Shown here: piece by piece, positions 17,401-24,162 of the stretch
How positions within the stretch are numbered: the stretch's first letter is position 1
How the letters are laid out: each line of letters opens with the position of its first letter
Assembly: GCA_025934775.1 (NCBI GenBank)
Contig: JAICWO010000005.1
Location: 186,001-250,000 of the forward strand
DNA from: Gemmatimonadaceae bacterium
Lineage (GTDB): Bacteria; Gemmatimonadota; Gemmatimonadetes; Gemmatimonadales; Gemmatimonadaceae
Direction: 5' to 3'
Length of the DNA stretch: 64,000 nt
The notes under the pieces: generated by a model
What the model saw: only the letters and a program-made list of their open reading frames with translations
What the model was told of the DNA's origin: nothing
Databases searched by the model: none
Program-made: the position numbers and the translations under genes

Positions 17401-17543
17401 GCAATCTCTACATGTGGTCCAAGTATTGGAGCTTCGATCCGGAGTTCAACAACTTCGGCAATCAGAACTTCAATCGCTTCATTGATCTCGCGCCGTACCC
17501 CAGCAGCCGGCAGTTCTTCCTCAGCGTCGACTTGGGGTACTGA
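14445..17543 (+). CDS. SusC/RagA-family TonB-linked outer-membrane protein (pair 2)
   Basis: About 1,032 residues from GTG 14445 (cgagg 8 bp upstream). The start yields the signal peptide RRSAAAALLLCLSSVPLLAQ. Then come a carboxypeptidase-regulatory-like domain (REITGKVTDAGTGTPL), a plug with LYVVDGVIVSN and TAIYGSRATNGVVVITTK, and a barrel ending in RQFFLSVDLGY. It is clearly paralogous to the SusC at 9214 (shared SIxA...LYVVDGVxVSNA, DLNPxDIExIEVLK), but the barrels differ, suggesting different substrates. The SusD partner begins 3 bp after the stop, so the pair is tightly linked in translation. Confidence 0.92.
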   Translation: MRRSAAAALLLCLSSVPLLAQGREITGKVTDAGTGTPLTEATIGVAGSQVGVRTNERGEYRIRVPAGDITLMARAIGFKRTELKVQSAQSTADFKLDKDVLELEGVTVTGQATTVDRRNATTAVATVSADELMTAPAKSLEGNLAGKVVGASIMENSGVPGGGMQIQIRGATSILASGDPLYVVDGVIVSNASISGGLASISRSSGSTASTQDQTVNRLADLNPNDIENIEVLKSAAATAIYGSRATNGVVVITTKKGKAGQTHYNVTQRMGTQQANRLLGSRHFTSYDEVKPYLGSSPHADSIAKANCTPTCSWYDWQSQLYDHTSPAFESDLSTSGGSGSTRYYGSASDRQSPGIERNSGARLTSGNINLDQTIGTKLTVSAGADIAHSFVQDGIGNNDNAGISPIYTFGYAPAIYNLQQIDPVTGRLVSMWMNGGGTGTSNPFDVVNSITNTEDTWRQMGNIHASYALMSTPKNNVNVTYIGGVDRFQLEGNQYSPNYMQYEGADGFLGTSQILTADSRYINQSMNGVWTYTPGWAWLNSAQTSVGGTYETQKQRTYNIRMRGLTPTRETAVGGTDIATGDNIQEFRDQSHYFNEQVIAFNERLALQYGVRADRSSANGDRGKYYAFPKYSASYRFVEPFTRFTSAIDEIKFRASYGQSGNRPNYGVRDVTISSGGTIGGIGSLVASSGLGNTAIKPEVMNEQEYGIDGTFFHGRGSLELTHYERVIKDLLVTFPLPPSSGLGSETINGGQMSTRGFEGGLNLVPISNHTLEWTFRTTYQHNTQMMDKLSVPAFVAPGGSFGSAYGRNRIAVGTRPTYIWGNLKFSCINTTDGSGHVVVGTGADGKPCHQLIPGETVAKSVTRDSIIADANPIAQISFLNTFKFSRFTISGLLDWRVAGYTADMTKNLFDEGGQSHDFDSASPIAGTLLGNYRYTTWSGGNISTYIDPGSYVKLRELNVTYQVPSRYAQYLRTNDMRLSLQGRNLYMWSKYWSFDPEFNNFGNQNFNRFIDLAPYPSSRQFFLSVDLGY

Positions 17544-17546
17544 GCC

Positions 17547-19046
17547 ATGACGACCAACTTCAATCGCACCTCCGCCACCCGGAGACCGCATCAGATGCGC
17601 AAGCTGCTCGGCGCCACGGCCCTCGTCGTTCTCGCGGCGGGCTGCAAGACCGATCTCAACATCGACAACCCGAACAGCGCCACCGTGTCGGGCGCGACGT
17701 CGGACCCGAGCGCGCTGCAACTGCTCGCCACGGGCCTGTTCGTCGACCAGCGCGGCACGCGCTCCACGTTCATTCAGAACAACGGCATCTTCGCGCGGGA
17801 AGCGTACAACTTCCAGCCACAGGACGGCCGGTTCACCACGCATCCGCTCATCGGCATTTTCGTGGGCGGCGTGCAGAAGATCGATCCGACCGGCTTCGCC
17901 GTCGGGCCGTGGGGCGGCGAGTACGGCACGCTTCGCGACATTTACAATTTCAAGAACACGATCACCGCGAACACGACGCTCTCGGCGGCGCAGAAGTCGG
18001 CGTCGCTCGGCATCGCGCAGACGTTCGAGGGGTTGATGCTGCTCGAGATCGTGCAGACGCACGATTCGCTGGGCGGCATCACCGAGATCAAGCAAGATGC
18101 GTCGCAGCTCGCGCCGTTCGTGACGCGCGACTCGATGTATAAGTATATTCTGAACACGTTCGACGCCGCGGCGAAGAATCTGGGCGCCGGGGGCGGCACG
18201 TTCCCGTTCGCGCTGCCGCCGGGCTTCAAGGGCTTCGATACGCCGCCGACCTTCGCGCAGTTCACGATGGCGCTCAAAGCACGCGCCGCGGCGAACTATG
18301 CGACCCGGGGCGGCGGGACAGCGGCGTGGCAGGCGGCGCTCTCCGCGCTCCAGGCCTCGTTCCTGAACGCCGCCGCGAGCTCGCGCGCCGCCTTCGACGT
18401 CGGCGTCTACGACACGTACGGCGCGTCGCCCGATTCGCCAAACCCGTTGTCGTCCGCGACGAACACCAACCTCTACGCGCACATGTCCATCGTGGCCGAC
18501 GCGCAGAAGAAGGCCGACGGCTCACCGGACGATCGGTACACCGCCAAGATTCGGACCGGCCTGCAGTCGCGGCAGGGGCCGATCACGGCGGACGGGCCGA
18601 CGAGCGCCTCATCGACGATCGGGTTCAGCATTTGGCCCGCATTGAACTCACCGATTCCGGTGATCCGAAACGAGGAGTTGATCCTCCTGCGCGCCGAAGC
18701 ACGGCTCGCGACGGGCGACAAGGCAGGCGCGATCGCGGACATCAATCAGGTTCGCGTGAACTCCGGCGGTCTTCCGCCGTCGACGTTGACGGCCGGCTCG
18801 TCGACTGACGATATCCTCAGCGGAATTCTCTATGAGAAGCGCATATCGCTGCTCATGGAGGGGCAGCGGTGGCCGGACATGCGCCGCTACGGCCGGCTCA
18901 ACCAGCTTCCGCTCGACGTCAGCTCCGGACCGAACAAGAACTTCGTGGCGATCGTGAATCCCGTGCCGCAGACCGAGTGCCTCGTGCGAGTCGGCGCGGC
19001 GGGTGCGTTGCTTGGACCAAGCGGATTGAACGACTGCGCGCCCTGA
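17547..19046 (+). CDS. SusD/RagB-family nutrient-binding lipoprotein (pair 2)
   Basis: 499 residues from ATG 17547, 3 bp past the SusC stop. An internal ATG at 17595 with ggaga 9 bp upstream is an alternative that would give a standard short signal peptide (MRKLLGATALVVLAAGC); both keep the lipobox. SusD landmarks: VIRNEELILLRAEARLATGD, ADINQVRVNSGG and LYEKRISLLMEGQRWPDMRRYG. It should cap the SusC barrel of pair 2 at the cell surface. Only moderately similar to the pair-1 SusD, in line with a different ligand. Confidence 0.9.
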   Translation: MTTNFNRTSATRRPHQMRKLLGATALVVLAAGCKTDLNIDNPNSATVSGATSDPSALQLLATGLFVDQRGTRSTFIQNNGIFAREAYNFQPQDGRFTTHPLIGIFVGGVQKIDPTGFAVGPWGGEYGTLRDIYNFKNTITANTTLSAAQKSASLGIAQTFEGLMLLEIVQTHDSLGGITEIKQDASQLAPFVTRDSMYKYILNTFDAAAKNLGAGGGTFPFALPPGFKGFDTPPTFAQFTMALKARAAANYATRGGGTAAWQAALSALQASFLNAAASSRAAFDVGVYDTYGASPDSPNPLSSATNTNLYAHMSIVADAQKKADGSPDDRYTAKIRTGLQSRQGPITADGPTSASSTIGFSIWPALNSPIPVIRNEELILLRAEARLATGDKAGAIADINQVRVNSGGLPPSTLTAGSSTDDILSGILYEKRISLLMEGQRWPDMRRYGRLNQLPLDVSSGPNKNFVAIVNPVPQTECLVRVGAAGALLGPSGLNDCAP

Positions 19047-19085
19047 GCGCGTGATCGTGCGCACGACGTTAGTTTGAGCATCCAA

Positions 19086-19117
19086 GCCGGAGATCGGATG
19101 TGTACCCGGTCTCCGGC
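19086..19117. terminator. 12-bp hairpin after SusCD pair 2
   Basis: gccggagatcgg (19086-19097), loop atgtgtac, ccggtctccggc (19106-19117); one G-T pair, otherwise perfect. It lies 40 bp after the SusD stop with no T-run. Confidence 0.55.
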
Positions 19118-19155
19118 GTGGCGTTCGATACCCTCCTCGCGGTAATCTCCGTCGT

Positions 19156-19941
19156 ATGCAGCTCCTCTCCCTCCGCCGACTCGCGATCACCACGTCCGCG
19201 ATTGCGCTCGCTGCTTCCACCGCGCTCGCGCAGACGTCGGGAGCGCCGACCGCGAAGCAGTACGGCACGATCGACGGCTTCGTCAGCGACACGTCGCTCA
19301 CGCCGCTCCACGCCGCATTCGTGTCGATCCTCGGCACGTCGATCCGCATCGGCACCGGGCCGAATGGCCGCTTTCGGATCACGCACATTCCCGCGGGCGA
19401 GTATCTCGTCATCGTGAAGCGGGTCGGCTATCGGCCGACGTCGGGCGTGGTCGAGGTGCCGGCGTCCGATACCGTGCGCTTGTCGTACACGCTCCAAACC
19501 GCGCCGGTGGAGCTCAGCGCGGTGGTCACCACGGAGAAGGTGCAGTCGGATCGCATGAAGGGCTTCCAGGCGCGCAAGGCGCTCGGCGTCGGCCACTTCA
19601 TGACGCAGGACGAGATTCAGGCGCGGAACTCCGTCTATCCGACGGAATTGTTCCGCGCGTTTCAGGAGATCAACGTCTCACCGAATCGGCAGTCGGTGAA
19701 CACGGAGTATTACGCGTTGAGCGCGCGCGAGGGCGGCAATCCGAGCGTCGGCGCGTGCCCCATGCAGGTGGTGCTCGACGAGGTGCCGCTGCCGACGCCC
19801 TTCAATCTGGATCTGCTGCCGCCACCGCGAGACCTCGCCGGCATCGAAGTGTATGCCGGCGCGGCGACGATCCCCGAGCAGTTCAACGGCTACAACCGCG
19901 GGTGCGGCGTGATCGTCGTGTGGACCAAGGACGGCTACTGA
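19156..19941 (+). CDS. Exported protein with carboxypeptidase-regulatory-like and plug-like domains, no barrel
   Basis: 261 residues. The signal peptide MQLLSLRRLAITTSAIALAASTALAQ is followed by a beta-sandwich domain (GTIDGFVSDTSLTPLHAAFVS to RLSYTLQTAPVELSAVVTT), the same as at the N-terminus of SusC receptors. The rest is plug-like: ACPMQVVLDEVPLPTP, then DLAGIEVYAGAATIPEQF and GCGVIVVWTKDGY. It ends where a receptor barrel would begin. Many such truncated receptor-like proteins occur in Gemmatimonadota, so this is probably a real gene type and not a remnant. Function unknown. Confidence 0.72.
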   Translation: MQLLSLRRLAITTSAIALAASTALAQTSGAPTAKQYGTIDGFVSDTSLTPLHAAFVSILGTSIRIGTGPNGRFRITHIPAGEYLVIVKRVGYRPTSGVVEVPASDTVRLSYTLQTAPVELSAVVTTEKVQSDRMKGFQARKALGVGHFMTQDEIQARNSVYPTELFRAFQEINVSPNRQSVNTEYYALSAREGGNPSVGACPMQVVLDEVPLPTPFNLDLLPPPRDLAGIEVYAGAATIPEQFNGYNRGCGVIVVWTKDGY

Positions 19942-19957
19942 GCGTTTCGAGCGCTCA
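19939..19957. terminator. Short hairpin spanning two convergent stop codons
   Basis: tgagcg (19939-19944) and cgctca (19952-19957) pair around loop tttcgag; the first holds the stop of the plug-like gene and the second the stop of the amidohydrolase on the other strand. Short, so termination is uncertain. Confidence 0.3.
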
Positions 19958-21214
19958 CGGCTGCTTGTAGATCACGCCGCCCTTCATCACGAACGGCACC
20001 TGACTCAGCGCGTTGATGTCCTTGGTCGGGTCGCCTTTCACCGCGATCAGATCCGCGAGAAAGCCCGTCTTCACGGCGCCGAGGCGGTCGTCCCAGTGCA
20101 TCATCTTCGCGTCGTTGACCGTGGCGGCGCGGAGTGCCTGGAGCGGAGTGAGGCCGTCCGCCACGAGTCCCTCGACCTCTTTCGCGTTGTCGCCGTGCGC
20201 GAGTGGGCCCGCATCGGCGCCGTTGCAGATCGTCACGCCGGCCTCGATCGCGTTCTTGAGGATCGTGGCCTTGTTGCGGTTGCCGACTGATACGGTCGGC
20301 ACGTAACAGATGCCCTTCTGCGCCATCATCTTCAAAATGTCCGGCGTGAGGCCGTCGCCGTGCTCGATCGTGTTCACGCCGGCGACCACCGCGCGCCGCG
20401 CGCCTTCGGTCGTCGTGGTGTGTACCGCAACCGGCCGTCCCGAGCTGTGCGCGATGTCGACGGCCTCGTTCATCTCGTCCTGCGTGAAGCCGGGCATCGC
20501 TTCGCCGTTCGGGCCCCAGCGATAGTCGGCGTAGAGCTTGATCCAATCGGCGCCGTGCTGGATCTGGCTGCGGACGACGCGTGCGACGCCGTCGGGACCA
20601 TCGGCTTCTTCGGCGCCCTGCGGCATCTCGCCCTGATACTCGGTCGCGAAACCCTTGGGTGCGTACTCGCCCGTGACGACGATGGCGCGCGTGGCGACCT
20701 GCATCCGTGGACCGGGGATGATGCCCTGGTTGATCGCATCGCGAAGTCCGACGTCGGTGTACATCGCGCCTTCGGTGCCGAGGTCGCGCTCAGCGGTGAA
20801 TCCGGCGAGGAGCTCGTTGCGGACGTGATTGGTCGCGCGCGCCACGCGCAGTCCCAGCGGCTCGTGGAGCACCTGATCGTTCCACGGCGTCTCGTTATAC
20901 GGATGGAGCAGCTCGTGGCCATGGCCCTCGGTCATGCCGGGCATGAGCGTGGTGCCGGGGAGCGTGATCGTCTTCGCGTCCGAGGGGACGGAGATCTGGC
21001 CGCGCGGACCGACAGCCTCGATGCGATCCCCGCGAACGAGCACCGCCCAGCCGTCGTGCGGCGCGTCGTCCACGGCGTTCCAGACGCGATCGGGCACGAG
21101 GAGCACGGGCGGGCCGGCGGGCGCCGCGGCGGCCGCGCGGCCGCGGCCCTGCGCCGCGAGCAGGCCGGGCGCGGCGACGGCGGCGCACAGGGCGAATGAT
21201 GATATGCGAATCAT
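19955..21214 (-). CDS. Exported metal-dependent amidohydrolase (imidazolonepropionase/prolidase-like)
   Basis: 419 residues. Signal peptide MIRISSFALCAAVAAPGLLAAQ with the Ala-Gln end shared by several exported enzymes here. Amidohydrolase landmarks: TLMPGMTEGHGHELL (metal-binding His region after beta-strand 1), WIKLYADYRWG (metal-bridging Lys region), AVHTTTTEGARRAV, NTIEHGDGL and NGADAGPLAHGD with the catalytic Asp. Related enzymes cleave dipeptides or organophosphates; the substrate here is unknown. It lies 24 bp downstream of the metallo-beta-lactamase/rhodanese gene and may be co-transcribed with it. Confidence 0.85.
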   Translation of the reverse strand: MIRISSFALCAAVAAPGLLAAQGRGRAAAAAPAGPPVLLVPDRVWNAVDDAPHDGWAVLVRGDRIEAVGPRGQISVPSDAKTITLPGTTLMPGMTEGHGHELLHPYNETPWNDQVLHEPLGLRVARATNHVRNELLAGFTAERDLGTEGAMYTDVGLRDAINQGIIPGPRMQVATRAIVVTGEYAPKGFATEYQGEMPQGAEEADGPDGVARVVRSQIQHGADWIKLYADYRWGPNGEAMPGFTQDEMNEAVDIAHSSGRPVAVHTTTTEGARRAVVAGVNTIEHGDGLTPDILKMMAQKGICYVPTVSVGNRNKATILKNAIEAGVTICNGADAGPLAHGDNAKEVEGLVADGLTPLQALRAATVNDAKMMHWDDRLGAVKTGFLADLIAVKGDPTKDINALSQVPFVMKGGVIYKQP

Positions 21215-21238
21215 AATATTTAGATTATTGAAGTGTGA

Positions 21239-22654
21239 TCAAATGGATTCCGCGTCGAGCGGCAGGCCGGCCGCCTTGCAGGCGCGCATGCCGCCCGCGA
21301 CGTTTGCCACATTGGTGAATCCGCGCGCCTGAAGCAAGCTGGCGGCGATGGCCGACCGCGTTCCGCCCTCGCACATGACGGCGATCGGCGTGTCGCGCGG
21401 CAGTTCGGCGACGAGGGTCTCGAGATCGCCGAGAAAGAAGTGTCGCGCGAAGGGCAGGTGGCCGGCGCGCCAATCGACGGCGCCGCGCACATCCATCACC
21501 AGTCGCTCGCCGTGCTCCGGGAATTCCGCCGGCGCCATGCGCGCGACCGTGCCGAGGCGGCCTCCGCTCGCGGACCACGCGGCACGAAGCGCCGCTCCGC
21601 CGCGCGCGACGACGCGATCCAACCCAATCGCGGTGAGAAGCCGGCGCCCCTCCGCGATTCGCTCCTCGTCGTCCGCGAGAATGACGAGAGCGCGGTCGTA
21701 CGGGAGCAGCGAGCCGGCCCACGTGGCGAACGAGGTGCCGACGGGAATGTTGAGCGTTCCCGGAATGTGTTCCGCGGCGAATGCCGCGGTCGAGCGCACG
21801 TCGATGACCGGCGTCCCATCCGTGAGCGCGTACCGCAGCGCCTCGAGCGAGAGCTCCGGCAGATCCCCACGCGGTGCGGACGGCGGACCGTCGCGGTTGA
21901 TCGCCTTCATCTGCGCGAAGTAGCGAGGCGGCTCGGACTGTCCGGCGAGCACCTGGTCCACGAACGATTGCTCGTCATCGCACCCGAACGCCCAGTTCGC
22001 GAGCCGCTCGTATCCCAGGGTCGTGCAAGGCATCGCGCCGAGCGCCTTCCCGCACGCGGAGCCGGCGCCGTGCCCGGGCCACAGTTGGAGATGGTCCGGC
22101 AGGTCGCGCATCGCGACGATCGAGCGATAGAGAGCGCGCGCGAGGGTTTCAGCGGTCCCGTGGGCGTTCGCGGCGCGCTCGAGCAGGTCGGGCCGGCCGA
22201 CGTCTCCGACGAAAATGAAGTCGCCCGTGAACATGCCGATCGGCACGTTGGACGCGGCGCGGTCTGTCACGACGAAGCAGACGTGCTCCGGCGTGTGGCC
22301 GGGCGTGTGTCGAACTCGCAAGCGAGCGGCGCCGACGTCGATCGTGTCACCATCGCGAATGAGCCGCGCGCCGTCTGATGCGGCGAACCGGTACTGCCAG
22401 TCCTCGCCTCCCTCGCGGGAGAGCAGCAGTTGGGCGCCGGTGGCGCGCGCGAGGTCGCGTGCGCCGGAGACAAAATCGGCGTGAATGTGCGTCTCGGTCA
22501 CGTACGCGATGCGCAGCCCCTCGCGCTGAGCGGCCGCGAGATACGTCGAGATGTTGCGATTGGGATCGACGACGATTCCGACCGCGGCTTGTTGGCAGCC
22601 GAGCACGTAGCTCCCCTGGGCCAGGAATCGATCGTAGAAATGCTCGAGAATCAT
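21239..22654 (-). CDS. Metallo-beta-lactamase fold/rhodanese fusion (persulfide dioxygenase-like)
   Basis: About 471 residues. The N-terminal MBL domain carries THIHADFVSG, HTPGHTPEHV, FTGDFIFVGDVGRPD and LWPGHGAGSACG, the pattern of ETHE1/BlhA-type sulfur enzymes. Two rhodanese-like domains follow. The first (DGTPVIDVRSTAAFAAEHIPG) lacks a loop cysteine and is probably inactive. The second has the active-site loop VMCEGGTRSA. It likely handles persulfide or glutathione-bound sulfur in the cytoplasm; no signal peptide is seen. ATG 22654 gives the usual family start (MILEHFYDRFLAQ); ATG 22660 is possible. Confidence 0.87.
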   Translation of the reverse strand: MILEHFYDRFLAQGSYVLGCQQAAVGIVVDPNRNISTYLAAAQREGLRIAYVTETHIHADFVSGARDLARATGAQLLLSREGGEDWQYRFAASDGARLIRDGDTIDVGAARLRVRHTPGHTPEHVCFVVTDRAASNVPIGMFTGDFIFVGDVGRPDLLERAANAHGTAETLARALYRSIVAMRDLPDHLQLWPGHGAGSACGKALGAMPCTTLGYERLANWAFGCDDEQSFVDQVLAGQSEPPRYFAQMKAINRDGPPSAPRGDLPELSLEALRYALTDGTPVIDVRSTAAFAAEHIPGTLNIPVGTSFATWAGSLLPYDRALVILADDEERIAEGRRLLTAIGLDRVVARGGAALRAAWSASGGRLGTVARMAPAEFPEHGERLVMDVRGAVDWRAGHLPFARHFFLGDLETLVAELPRDTPIAVMCEGGTRSAIAASLLQARGFTNVANVAGGMRACKAAGLPLDAESI

Positions 22655-22700
22655 GCGCATGAGAATGGCTTGCCGCGCTCTGGGCCGCAACGCACGTTTG

Positions 22701-24065
22701 ATGATGCGAATTCTCGCGACCGGAGCGCTCGTCGCCCTCGCGTCGACCGCCGCCGCGGCCCAAAGCATCGAGACGCCGCAAGCGTTCGACGCCGCGCATC
22801 GCGTCATGGCCGTGACCCCCGGCTTGGCGGACCGGCTGCATCTCACGCCTCCGCTCTGGCCCGCTGCCGCACCCTACCGCGAAGTGCGTCTCTACGCCGT
22901 GCAGCCGGGCGGCGGATTCGTGCTCGTCGTACTCCGGCCGACGGGCGTGCTGGAGCGATACGCGCTCACCGATGCGCAACGGAGCGCGCTCGAGACGACC
23001 ATCGATTCCGCGGAGAGCGTCTCCGGGCGACCGGGCGGCGAGATCTCGGCGGACATCGTGTCGGAACCGGCAGGGAACGCGTTCGCGCGAACGCAGGGTC
23101 TGCTCGGTGTGACGGTGTACGGGCCGATTGCCGCGTCGCTGGCTGACGACGCGAACGTGGGAACGGGCCTCTATCTGCTCGTCGCCGGCGGAAGTTTCTT
23201 CGTGGCGTACGGCTCGGCGCAGCAGGAGCCATTCACGCGCGCGCAGAGTGATCTCGCCGCGGGCCTCGGGCTCGCCGCCGGGACCGGCGGTTGGCTTGCC
23301 GGCTACGCCGCGAGCGGCGCCTCCGACAAGAGCGTGCGCGTGCTTTCGCTCGCGTCGGCATTCGCGGGAACGATCGCCGGCGCGCAGATCGGCAGAACGT
23401 TGAGCGATGCCGAAGCGCACGGCGGTGTGTTCGGACTCGAGACCGGCGCGGCATTCGCGCTCGACGCCTCGGCGATCGCTGGGCTGTCGGGCCGTGCTGC
23501 CGCCGCGTTCGCCACCGTCGGCGGCGCAGCTGGGCTTCCGCTCGGACTCGGCTATCCGCGTCACGCCGCATACAACGTGACAGCGGGCGACGCGCAGAGC
23601 ATCGGCACAGCCGGACTCGTGGGAGCGGTCGTTGGCGGCGCGGTCGGCATCGGCAAGCACGCGAGTGCGCGACAGACGGAGCTCGCGTTGACGACCGGTT
23701 ATCTCGCGGGTGAGCTCGTGGGTGAGCGGGCGTTGGCGCGGCCGCTCGACCTCACGCAATCGCAAGCGAATTTGCTCAAGCTGGGCGCGTTCGCCGGCGC
23801 GCTCCTGGGGGTCGCGGTGCCGACGCTCGGCGGCTCCGAAAACATGCACTTGGTTCTCGGTGCAGCTGGCGCGGGCGCAGCGCTGGCGGTGGCCGGACTC
23901 GCCGCCTCATTCCCAAGTCATGCGGAGTCCGTCGGCGCGCCTGCGCGCACCGGGAGCGGGTCTCGTTCGACCAGCCGCATCACATTCGATGTTCCGACCG
24001 CGTCGATTTTCGGACTCGCCGCGCGGCGGCGTGGCGAGTATCCGTTGCTTCGCGTGACCTTCTGA
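22701..24065 (+). CDS. Exported glycine-zipper-rich protein of unknown function
   Basis: 454 residues from ATG 22701. The signal peptide MMRILATGALVALASTAAAAQ ends in Ala-Gln. After a 120-residue N-terminal part without recognised motifs, several alternating segments of small-residue helices appear (AGLGLAAGTGGWLAGYAAS, GTAGLVGAVVGGAVGIG, LLKLGAFAGALLGVAVPTL, GAAGAGAALAVAGLAASF) separated by short polar stretches such as GDAQSIG and TQSQANLL. This spacing of Gly every 3-4 residues suggests packed transmembrane or amphipathic helices. No family is recognised. It is divergent from the MBL/rhodanese gene, with 46 bp between the starts. Confidence 0.7.
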   Translation: MMRILATGALVALASTAAAAQSIETPQAFDAAHRVMAVTPGLADRLHLTPPLWPAAAPYREVRLYAVQPGGGFVLVVLRPTGVLERYALTDAQRSALETTIDSAESVSGRPGGEISADIVSEPAGNAFARTQGLLGVTVYGPIAASLADDANVGTGLYLLVAGGSFFVAYGSAQQEPFTRAQSDLAAGLGLAAGTGGWLAGYAASGASDKSVRVLSLASAFAGTIAGAQIGRTLSDAEAHGGVFGLETGAAFALDASAIAGLSGRAAAAFATVGGAAGLPLGLGYPRHAAYNVTAGDAQSIGTAGLVGAVVGGAVGIGKHASARQTELALTTGYLAGELVGERALARPLDLTQSQANLLKLGAFAGALLGVAVPTLGGSENMHLVLGAAGAGAALAVAGLAASFPSHAESVGAPARTGSGSRSTSRITFDVPTASIFGLAARRRGEYPLLRVTF

Positions 24066-24162
24066 CGCATCAACGCCGTCTGGACGGCGCTCGTAACCAG
24101 GCGTACGGTTCATGGCCGCCAATCCTCACGCTCTTTTCCCCCCCCAAAGCCGCAGGCGCATT

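Noticed and set aside
14472-18482. Very long open frame (over 1,300 codons) on the minus strand under SusCD pair 2
   Set aside because: Arg/Ala/Asp-rich translation with no domains; it mirrors the codon bias of the SusC and SusD genes on the plus strand. A GC-rich antisense shadow.
24074-24089. 6-bp hairpin cgccgt/acggcg before the S9 gene as a terminator
   Set aside because: Short stem, no T-run, and frequent by chance at this GC content.
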